From: Salinisphaeraceae bacterium UBA4764
GTDB lineage: Bacteria > Pseudomonadota > Gammaproteobacteria > Nevskiales > Salinisphaeraceae
NCBI GenBank assembly: GCA_002403445.1
Contig: DHHU01000035.1
Location: 1-6,419, forward strand
Reading direction: 5' to 3'
Length of the DNA: 6,419 bases
The first letter of the stretch is position 1; each line of letters opens with the position of its first letter. The notes beneath the pieces are model-generated. The model saw only the letters and a program-made list of their open reading frames with translations, was not told where the DNA came from and made no database searches. A program made the translations under genes and the position numbers. Below, piece after piece: positions 1-5,637 of the stretch.

Positions 1-14
1 AGAGTTGCCGGTTA

Positions 15-70
15 GGCTGGGTAAGGCGGAGGCAACGCCAGCCCGGTCGGCGCCCGCGGCACGACGGGCG
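15..70. repeat. Two adjacent GC-rich inverted repeats
   Basis: GGCTGG at 15-20 pairs with CCAGCC at 38-43. Inside it, GGCG at 25-28 can pair instead with CGCC at 36-39. Immediately beyond, CGCCCG at 51-56 pairs with CGGGCG at 65-70 around an 8-base loop. No T-run follows either stem on either strand, so this is not a classical intrinsic terminator. A REP-like extragenic element is possible, but only one copy is visible in this window. Confidence 0.3.
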
Positions 71-574
71 AGTCGGCTCGTTAACTGGAGGCATCGGCCT
101 GTCAGCGACGCAAAGTAACACGACGCGCCTCGATCCAAGCCAAGGCCAATTTGAAGCACAAAAATCCTGTGATAGATGAGAAAAGGCTGAAGGGGATTGA
201 AATTCAAGAGTTTTGGGTATGGATGATGGATCGGGCGGTGGGGATCCTATGCAATTGGAATAGTAAAGCCACCTCGGATACCCAAGCCAAGCAGGTCAAG
301 CTGGGGGCAACCTGACGATTCATGCACCATCCATGGCCGCTTCGTCCTATATATACCCCTGCGTGGAAGCCAGGCCAAAGAGCAGGGCGCCGGCCCACCG
401 ATCGACGCATTCCATTTGACATAAGCCCATTACCAGCACGTGAGCGGTCGGACTTTCGGGCTCGAATCGTAACCCCCGAATTGAGGAACCATGGCGGCGG
501 CCGCCGCAGCTTATGTGCGCTACATACGCTGGTGCGAGCAGTATCGGCTTCGTCGGTCGCGAACGCCGTCCCTC

Positions 575-591
575 CCGCACTTGCCATGCGG
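575..591 (-). terminator. Weak 3'-end hairpin after the transporter operon
   Basis: CCGCA (575-579) and TGCGG (587-591) form a 5-bp stem with a 7-base loop, 13 bases beyond the stop codon of the lipoprotein gene in the direction of transcription. No U-tract follows, so it would at best be an mRNA 3'-end stabiliser or part of a Rho-dependent end. A smaller stem, GGCT/AGCC at 599-610, overlaps the stop codon itself. Confidence 0.2.
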
Positions 592-604
592 TTCAGGTGG
601 CTAA

Positions 605-1276
605 TCAGCCGTGGCCTCCATTGCCCGCATGGCCCAGACACGCTGGCGAGCAGTCGGCCAGCGTATGTTCGACCCACTGTGCCACTGCGCCGGTAAACTT
701 TCTGCTGGCCGCACTCAGTGCATGCACACCGCCTAGAGCATTAGCCTGAGGCGCAGTCACCTCATACTTGAATGTCTTTTGTCCGAGTACGTTCCTCGTC
801 TTGGCGTTTACCAGCGTGGCTCGTGCTGCCAGCACACCTTTGCTGTGATGACGACTCATAAAACGCTGCGTGAAATTGGACAGGGCCACGTGAAGGATCA
901 AGCCTGGGGTAACGTCGCCGCCGGGCCCCGTCACTGCCTTGAAGGCATGCGTCTTGGCAAGCTTTTGCTGTAGTGCCTGCCCCAGCATGACCGGGGGTGG
1001 CTGCACCCAACGCGATTGTGTGTAGGCCGAAACACGGCTGCGCTGTTTATAGAGCAGCTGGTAATAAATGCCCGTCTTGTTCAACCAGATTGGCGCACTG
1101 AGTTTGGCTACACGCAACGCCACCGGATAATGATGGGATGGCGGGGTTTTGCTTTGACGAGTAGCGGTGTGCAGCAGCGTGTACTGTTTGGGGTAGGCTT
1201 TCTGATGGCTGCCGGTGATGGCGCAGCCTCCCAGCAACAGCGCCATGAGCAACGTTGAGAGTGCGCGCTTGATCAT
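605..1276 (-). CDS. ABC-type transport auxiliary lipoprotein (PqiC/ABC_trans_aux family)
   Basis: This 223-residue protein is the likely outer-membrane partner of the MCE transporter encoded just upstream. The N-terminus is a lipoprotein signal: a basic MIKR start, a hydrophobic stretch, and the lipobox LGGC with the lipidated cysteine at residue 18. Residue 19 is Ala, with no Asp retention signal, which suggests sorting to the outer membrane. The middle has the family pattern: LRVAKLSAPIWLNKTGIYYQ, then YKQRSRVSAYTQSRWVQPPP at roughly residues 76-95, matching the typical 'Y..sRWaapP' segment of the auxiliary lipoprotein family. The C-terminus after about residue 200 is Gly/His/Cys-rich and looks non-conserved. 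The ATG overlaps the stop of the MCE gene by four bases (ATGA), and an AAGGGA ribosome site (1285-1290) lies eight bases upstream. It is the last gene of the operon. The family assignment is firm; the substrate is inferred from the neighbours. Confidence 0.85.
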   Translation of the reverse strand: MIKRALSTLLMALLLGGCAITGSHQKAYPKQYTLLHTATRQSKTPPSHHYPVALRVAKLSAPIWLNKTGIYYQLLYKQRSRVSAYTQSRWVQPPPVMLGQALQQKLAKTHAFKAVTGPGGDVTPGLILHVALSNFTQRFMSRHHSKGVLAARATLVNAKTRNVLGQKTFKYEVTAPQANALGGVHALSAASRKFTGAVAQWVEHTLADCSPACLGHAGNGGHG

Positions 1277-2223
1277 TGGGGTTGTCCCTTGTGGGCATTC
1301 TGGAATCCGGGCTCGCCGGGACCTGGCCGAGCCTTTGGTGGGCCGACTAGGACACTTTGCGGTTTCGCCTGTAGCTCCTTGGCCAGACGATCGAGGTGAT
1401 CAGCGGCCCGGTTGATGCTGCGGGTGAGCCTATTCATGTGCGGCAGCGTCTGATCGTTGAGTCTGCGTGTCAGGAGATTTGCAGACTGGCTCAACGATTC
1501 CACCGAATGCTCCACCTTGTTGGCATGCTTGACCGGCCCTTTGGCCTGAGACGCCAATTTCTTGACCTGGGTCATCAAATGCTTGGCAGCGTGCAGGTTG
1601 CTCCGGGTTTCCTGAGCCAACTGTGGCATTTGCTTGAGCGCCGGCATCACCGACTTTTCGGCCTTCAAAAGCTTTCCGGTTGCTTGGTTCACCTGGGCGA
1701 TAGTCCGGGACAGATGTCGACCGTTGTTTCGTTCCAATACCTGATGCAGGTTGTTCAGAATGCGATTCACCTTCTTCATGTCCTGCTCGCCTGATTTTTT
1801 CAATTGGGCCAGGAGACTCGGGTGCAACGGAATTTGTGTGGGATGATCCTTGGTGGTGTGGAGTGGCTTGGCCTTGGGATCGGGATTGCTGAGGTTGAGC
1901 GTTTTCATCCCGGTCAGACCGGCCGTGCTGAGCTTCGCATAGGTGGACGTTGTCATGGGGATCTTTTTGTAGACCCCGAAAATAATCTTTACTTTGTTCG
2001 GATTCTGAGGGTCAAATGCGACAGATCTGACTTTGCCGGCTCTCAAGCCTTTGAACTTTACAGCGGTTTGCTTGTGTAGTCCGCTAACAGGCTGACTAGT
2101 GACGATTTTGTAGACCTGACTGGCCTGCTTGTGATGCGACAGCCAAAAGAAGAACAGTGCCGCCCCGAGCGTTAACGCGACAAGGAAGCTGATTGCGACG
2201 ATGACATGTGATTTGTTCTCCAT
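1273..2223 (-). CDS. MlaD-like MCE family protein, substrate-binding component of lipid ABC transporter
   Basis: This 316-residue periplasmic protein is anchored in the inner membrane. One hydrophobic helix at residues 7-29 acts as an uncleaved anchor. It is followed by a single MCE domain at about 37-112, with the recognisable 'SGLHKQTAVKFKGLRAGKVRSV' core and 'STAGLTGMKTLNL' end. Residues about 135-285 are rich in Leu, Gln, Lys and Asn, fit long amphipathic helices or coiled coil, and contain no Cys. The tail has the 'PQSVLVGPP...PGPGEPGF' motif common in this MCE subgroup. Family knowledge says MCE proteins form hexameric rings with a central hydrophobic pore for lipids; the helical tail could extend that tunnel toward the outer membrane. 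The gene starts nine bases after the ATPase stop, with a weak GAGAA ribosome site (2230-2234). It overlaps the downstream lipoprotein gene by four bases. Confidence 0.9.
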   Translation of the reverse strand: MENKSHVIVAISFLVALTLGAALFFFWLSHHKQASQVYKIVTSQPVSGLHKQTAVKFKGLRAGKVRSVAFDPQNPNKVKIIFGVYKKIPMTTSTYAKLSTAGLTGMKTLNLSNPDPKAKPLHTTKDHPTQIPLHPSLLAQLKKSGEQDMKKVNRILNNLHQVLERNNGRHLSRTIAQVNQATGKLLKAEKSVMPALKQMPQLAQETRSNLHAAKHLMTQVKKLASQAKGPVKHANKVEHSVESLSQSANLLTRRLNDQTLPHMNRLTRSINRAADHLDRLAKELQAKPQSVLVGPPKARPGPGEPGFQNAHKGQPQ

Positions 2224-2232
2224 AATCCGTTC

Positions 2233-3039
2233 TCAGTGCCCCGTCAGCCGGTGCAGCATCTTGTCGCCCCGGCGTGGTTGGAAAAATTGCTTGATGAAAG
2301 GATGGTCGTACGCGGCTACCTCCTCGAGTGTTCCTGTAGTCAAGATTCTGCCGTCTACCAATACCGCTATTCTGTCTGCCAGTGCTGCCAGTGTTTCCAG
2401 GTCATGCGTAATCATCAAAGCGCTCAGGCTTAACTCCTCGTGGAGCTCTCCGATCAGCGCATCGAAGTCCCCGGCGGATTTGGGATCCAGTCCTGCTGTA
2501 GGCTCGTCCAGAAGCAGAAGATCGGCTTCCAGCGCCAGCGCCCGTGCCAGGGCAGCCCGTTTCACCATACCGCCGGAAAGCTCCGCGGGGGTTTTCCAGG
2601 CGACCTCCGGATCGAGCCCCACCATCTCCAGTTTCACGCGGACCAGACCGCTTATCATCGACTCTTCTATGGAAGCCCCGTCCTTTCGGAGTTCGCGCAT
2701 GGGAAAGGCGATGTTGTCGAAGATGTTGAGCGCGCTGAATAAGGCACCCTCCTGAAAGAGGACCCCCCAGCGGCGGCTGATGCGGCGTGCTTCATAGTCG
2801 CCCAAATGGTGAACAGGTTCGCCAAAAACGTGAACCGTACCTTCCGTGGGCTCTACTAGTTGGATGATTTGATGCAACAGCATGGTCTTGCCGCCGCCGC
2901 TTTCTCCGATGATGGCCAGAATTTCCCCTTCATGCACTTCGAGATCGATGCCGCGGTGGACCCAGGTATCTCCCAGCCGTTTTGTCAGTCCTTCCACGTC
3001 AACGACGGGAGCGTTTTGATCATTGCCTTGGGTACTCAC
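2233..3039 (-). CDS. MlaF-like ABC transporter ATP-binding protein
   Basis: This 268-residue cytoplasmic ATPase powers the MCE lipid transporter. All nucleotide-binding motifs are present and intact: Walker A GESGGGKT (45-52), Q-loop Gln96, signature LSGGM (154-158) followed by VKRAALARA as in MlaF, Walker B LLLLD with catalytic Glu179 (174-179), D-loop GLD, and switch His212 in MITHD. The C-terminal 'HPFIKQFFQ' is usual in MlaF-like proteins. The start is GTG, chosen because it makes a 4-base GTGA overlap with the permease stop and has a GGGGA ribosome site (3047-3051) seven bases upstream. This implies translational coupling. The subgroup found beside an auxiliary lipoprotein is related to, but not necessarily orthologous with, E. 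coli MlaF. Confidence 0.93.
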   Translation of the reverse strand: MSTQGNDQNAPVVDVEGLTKRLGDTWVHRGIDLEVHEGEILAIIGESGGGKTMLLHQIIQLVEPTEGTVHVFGEPVHHLGDYEARRISRRWGVLFQEGALFSALNIFDNIAFPMRELRKDGASIEESMISGLVRVKLEMVGLDPEVAWKTPAELSGGMVKRAALARALALEADLLLLDEPTAGLDPKSAGDFDALIGELHEELSLSALMITHDLETLAALADRIAVLVDGRILTTGTLEEVAAYDHPFIKQFFQPRRGDKMLHRLTGH

Positions 3040-4160
3040 CCGAGAATCCCCATCCAGGAGAGCAACGCACCGGAAGTCGCATCCATGATCAGAATCAACG
3101 TCAACCCGACAACGACGGCGTTGGTGGTTTGGGCACTGAGGCTGTCTGTGCTGGCGCGCGCGTTGAGACCAAAGTAGCTGGCAACGACTGAAATCGTAAT
3201 ACCAAAGACGGCCCCCTTACCCAGTCCGAGCCAGAAGTTGAACAGCGAGACGCTATTGGGAAAGCGCACCAAAAACAGGCCGTGCGGAATGCCCAGATAC
3301 ATCTGCGAGGTCATCATGCCGCCAAGTATTTCATTGAAATCGCACCAGACCACCAGCAAAGGCATGACGAGTGTCATGCTTACGACCTTGGGCAGTACAA
3401 GGCGCAGCGTAGGCGAGCCACCGAACGTGCGCAGCGCGTCCAGCTCCTCCGTCAGATGCATGCCGGCTATTCCGGCCGTCATAGAGGATCCGGCACGTCC
3501 CGCCTGGATCAGGGCAGCTATCACGGGGCCAAGCTCTCGCAGGATCGCAAGGCCAAGCAGGCCGATTATTTTTCCATTGGCGCCGAATTGTTTCAGTGTC
3601 ATGCCCAGCTGGAGGGTCATGACCACACCAATCACGAAACCGGTTACCCCGACCAGAACCAGCGAGGAAACCCCGTTTCGGTAAATGCTGGCCGAGATCT
3701 CTCGCCAAGGCGTAACCCGAGGATTGAGAAAACAGTACACGATGTCCAAGAAGACCAGGCCGAGAAGCTTGAACAGGCCGATCGTGGTGTTGAAGAAGGC
3801 TGTCAGTCCGCCACCGAGTGATTGAAGAAATACCCACACAAGGTTGCGGTTGGGTTCGGGCGGGGTTTCCGGCAGCGCATCAAAGCGTTCGAACCATCGG
3901 CGATATTCAGTCCGGCATTCCAGTTCTCGTGGCAGCTGATGCTCCCAGAGTCGCCAGAGGAATAGCGCACCAGCGCTGTCCAGCTTATCTATGCCGTTCA
4001 GATCCCAACCTAATGAATGCGGGCTTTCCAGATGCCTGAATTCCCGGGCCAGACGCTGCTTGTCCCGGGTGTATATGAAGAGCGCCCACGCCCCGGCGAG
4101 TTTGATCCAGCGGTTGTTGCCTTCGCCCTCAATCGACCAGGTTGGGTGCTCGGAATGCAT
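3036..4160 (-). CDS. MlaE-like ABC permease with N-terminal STAS domain
   Basis: This 374-residue inner-membrane permease is the first gene of the operon. Residues 1 to about 95 form a STAS-like domain (GWDLNGIDKLDSAGALFLWRL at 51-71, with the D-S-A-G turn), the role played by separate MlaB in E. coli. Residues about 105-374 are an MlaE permease with several hydrophobic segments. It has the family motifs RELGP (208-212), AGRAGSSMTAGIAGMHLTEELDALRTFG (220-247) and a C-terminal NAVVVGLTLILIMD stretch. The ATG is the only plausible start: an in-frame TGA lies 12 bases upstream (4173-4175). No Shine-Dalgarno sequence is visible in front of it, which is odd for a first gene. The end of a decayed IS21-type element lies only 39 bases upstream, so the original promoter region may have been replaced. 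Confidence 0.92.
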   Translation of the reverse strand: MHSEHPTWSIEGEGNNRWIKLAGAWALFIYTRDKQRLAREFRHLESPHSLGWDLNGIDKLDSAGALFLWRLWEHQLPRELECRTEYRRWFERFDALPETPPEPNRNLVWVFLQSLGGGLTAFFNTTIGLFKLLGLVFLDIVYCFLNPRVTPWREISASIYRNGVSSLVLVGVTGFVIGVVMTLQLGMTLKQFGANGKIIGLLGLAILRELGPVIAALIQAGRAGSSMTAGIAGMHLTEELDALRTFGGSPTLRLVLPKVVSMTLVMPLLVVWCDFNEILGGMMTSQMYLGIPHGLFLVRFPNSVSLFNFWLGLGKGAVFGITISVVASYFGLNARASTDSLSAQTTNAVVVGLTLILIMDATSGALLSWMGILG

Positions 4161-4184
4161 GATGAGCCATGATCAAAAAGCAAA

Positions 4185-4211
4185 ATCGTATTGTCTACGT
4201 GTCACCATCAA
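4185..4211 (-). promoter_or_regulatory. Candidate hybrid promoter at the IS end driving the transporter operon
   Basis: Reading the minus strand, TTGATG (4206-4211) lies inside the IS21-type terminal repeat. TACGAT (4185-4190) lies 15 bases further on, in flanking DNA. The predicted start of transcription, near 4178, would leave about 18 bases of leader before the permease ATG at 4160. The spacing is shorter than the ideal 17 bases. Outward-facing -35 elements in IS21-family ends are known, but promoter function here is inference. Confidence 0.3.
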
Positions 4212-4256
4212 TTTAAAAGTGACCTTTTGCGCCTGAAACGTCGGAACAAATTGACC
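4200..4256. repeat. IS21-family terminal repeats (right end, istB side)
   Basis: The end begins with TG at 4200 (TGTCACC) and contains two copies of a subrepeat 32 bases apart: AAAAGTGACC (4215-4224) and CAAATTGACC (4247-4256), identical at 8 of 10 positions. On the minus strand these read GGTCACTTTT and GGTCAATTTG. Several spaced copies of a GGTCA-type motif just after istB are typical of IS21-family ends, where they bind the transposase. The stop of the decayed istB reading frame (4213-4215) lies inside this end. The matching left end was not found in the window. Confidence 0.6.
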
Positions 4257-5044
4257 CCTTAAGTTCGTTTAGGCAGAGCCGATGCCACTGAAGTTGGTTG
4301 CTGGCTTTACGTTTGTTTCTGAGGCGATAGCGCTCGCCGCTCGTTTGCCCGATGTAGGCGGGATCCAGCAGGCGATCGAGCATGGCTGAGGTTCGCGTTG
4401 AGTCGTCGGCAAACGCGCCAACCCACTGAATAAGGGCCAGATTCGACGTCAGGATCATGCTGGCCTGTTCAAAGCGTTAGGCGACGACGTTGAAAAACAG
4501 ATGTGCCTCTTCCCGGCCGAACGGCAGATTGCCGATCCCATCGATCACGAGCAGTTTCGGACCCATCACGACGCGGTTGAAGTCCTGCTTGAGCCGCGCT
4601 TGGCGCTGAGCGGCGCGCAGTTGCTACATCAAATCGGTAGCCGTCACAAAGCGTGTCATGCTCCCGTTCATCAGTGCTCGCTCGGGCAGAGTTCTGCCCA
4701 GATGACTCTTACCCACACCGCTGGACCGAGCAGCACGATGTTTTCGGCACGCTCGATGAACATCTGGGCCGCCATGTCATGAATTTCCGCTGGGACGCAC
4801 CGGATGCAAAGCCAAAGTCGTACTGCTTAAGCGGCTTGACTGGTGGCAGGGTCGCCCTCTGCAACAGGGCCGGGCGACTGCGTTCCGCTCGGGGCTCGCG
4901 CTCAGTGATCAGAAGCTGCTTGAGGAACTCGGCGACGCTGGCTTCCTGGGTGCTACCTGCTGGGCGAGTGCCGCTATTCGCCATCGAAGGATCCAGTTTG
5001 AGGCCTGGGTACTGTGCACGGATCCGATCCTGCATAAGATCCAT
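4213..5044 (-). pseudogene. istB, IS21-family transposition helper ATPase, disrupted
   Basis: Joining frames on the minus strand recovers a nearly full-length IstB of about 277 residues. The start is MDLMQDRIRAQYPGLKLDP (ATG at 5044). The middle is QYDFGFASGASQRKF, HDMAAQMFIERAENIVLLGP, SGVGKSHLGRTLPERALM and PKLLVIDGIGNLPFGREEAH. The end is MLDRLLDPAY, then GERYRLRNKRKAS. IstB is the AAA+ ATPase that assists the IstA transposase. Four lesions are visible: a one-base loss near 4781-4783, another at about 4723 inside the P-loop (GP|SGVGKS), a TAG at 4624-4626 (in DLM*QL) and a TAA at 4477-4479 (in VVA*RFEQ). Walker B reads LLVIDG, so the usual acidic residue after Asp is lost. Several independent lesions point to long decay rather than a single sequencing error. 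Confidence 0.85.
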
Positions 5045-5612
5045 GTCTGAATCTTCTGCAGGGCTTGCTAGACCGATAGTGGATGCTGCGAGCTCTCATG
5101 CGGGTTGCCATGGCCGCCTCGACCGGTCGCGGCAACAGCGCGTGCTGCTCCTCGGTCAGGCGTACGGCGGGCTGGTCGCCAGCGCGGCCATTAATGCGCG
5201 GACGCGCCACAGCCGGACACCAACGCCCGAGGTGCGCATTAGAAGATAGCCTGACAAGACCATTCATTGCCTGAGTCAGCCACGCGCAACTGACAATCAG
5301 CACACTCGAAAAACTGCCAACTGTGTGGGGGGGGTACACCCCGAGAAACCGTCCTCGAACGCAATGGCACAGGGGGCTTTAAAACCGGTTGTATTCGAGT
5401 AGGCCTGCCTGTCGGTGCAGTTAGAACACCTCGGCCCCAGTCAGTGTCGAATCGGCCATAGCTCGAATCCGCCAAACAGGCACGAGCCATTGCGCCCAAA
5501 GCGACGGCATCCCGTATGGAGTCAAACCCAATCACGTTCATGGCCGTCGGGCACGGGTTGGTATGTTTTGCGAGATGAGTGATCAAACTCGCGGACAGCA
5601 CGTGTACAGCGT
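5045..5612. other. Degenerate spacer between IS remnant and nnrS
   Basis: No intact gene is recognisable. On the minus strand at about 5052-5200 a readable stretch includes QPAVRLTEEQHALLPRPVEAAMAT and RARSIHYRSSK. The 'EAA...YRS.K' pattern vaguely recalls the C-terminus of IstA, which would sit exactly here in an IS21 element, but the match is too short to be sure. A minus-strand open frame at 5239-5601 (120 codons, GTG start, no clear ribosome site) has an N-terminal half with moderately protein-like composition (MNVIGFDSIRDAVALGAMARACLA) but no known motif. There is a run of eight G at 5327-5334. Confidence 0.4.
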
Positions 5613-5632
5613 GCCTTGACGTGGATCAAGGC
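5613..5632 (+). promoter_or_regulatory. FNR/ANR/DNR-type box upstream of nnrS
   Basis: The core TTGACGTGGATCAA (5616-5629) matches the TTGAT-N4-ATCAA consensus of FNR/CRP-family anaerobic or NO-responsive regulators at nine of ten fixed positions. The symmetry extends outward to GCCTTGAC/ATCAAGGC (5613-5632), with a single mismatch between the arms. nnrS genes in denitrifiers are known targets of NnrR/DNR regulators that use this type of site, so the box fits its neighbour. Its centre (5622.5) is very close to the gene: 15.5 bases before the first ATG and 42.5 before the next in-frame ATG. Confidence 0.75.
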
Positions 5633-5637
5633 GGGGC

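Larger units (their letters stand above)
1..604. other. Gene-poor left flank, no recognisable gene
   Basis: No open frame here gives a protein I recognise on either strand. The longest overlapping frames (minus 204-677, plus 322-696) are Arg/Pro/Ser-rich, run into the 3' part of the lipoprotein gene and show no family motif. A stop-free plus-strand stretch (about 85-312, stop at 313-315) also resembles nothing known to me. The stretch has two GC-rich hairpins at 15-43 and 51-70, a TATATATA run at 348-355 and a 14-base perfect palindrome at 494-507. It lies just downstream of the transporter operon. It may be ordinary intergenic DNA or eroded coding sequence. Confidence 0.5.
4200..5044 (-). 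mobile_element. Remnant of an IS21-family insertion sequence
   Basis: The element is represented by its istB-side terminal repeats and a broken istB. A complete IS21 element is about 2-2.5 kb and carries istA (transposase) before istB. Here istA is missing or reduced to an unreadable scrap, and nnrS begins about 600 bases beyond istB. Roughly half or more of the element has therefore been deleted or eroded. No target-site duplication can be tested because the left end is gone. The element can no longer move by itself. Confidence 0.75.

Noticed and set aside
348..378. Minus-strand TTGGCC-N17-TATATA promoter-like pair near 350-378
   Set aside because: The -35 match is weak and nothing recognisable lies downstream toward position 1, so it is not supported as a promoter.
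455..480. TTCGGG/CCCGAA inverted repeat resembling a tRNA T-arm (CTCGAATCG)
   Set aside because: The stem and loop spacing do not fit a tRNA T-arm, and no acceptor, D or anticodon arm can be drawn around it.
204..677. 157-codon minus-strand open frame
   Set aside because: Arg/Pro/Ser-rich composition without motifs, and its 5' end overlaps the well-supported lipoprotein gene in another frame. Probably a chance frame in GC-rich DNA.
2201..3821. Several long plus-strand frames (up to 184 codons) across the ATPase and permease genes
   Set aside because: Antisense shadows of mlaF- and mlaE-like genes with low-complexity Ser/Arg/Pro content and no motifs.
4501..5249. Plus-strand frames of 93 and 198 codons across the IS remnant
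   Set aside because: They are antisense shadows of istB, whose recognisable protein sequence is on the minus strand.
5239..5601. 120-codon minus-strand frame divergent from nnrS
   Set aside because: GTG start without a clear ribosome site, no recognised motif, and an Arg/Pro-rich second half across a G8 tract. Not enough to call a gene, though the divergent position next to the FNR-type box is noted.
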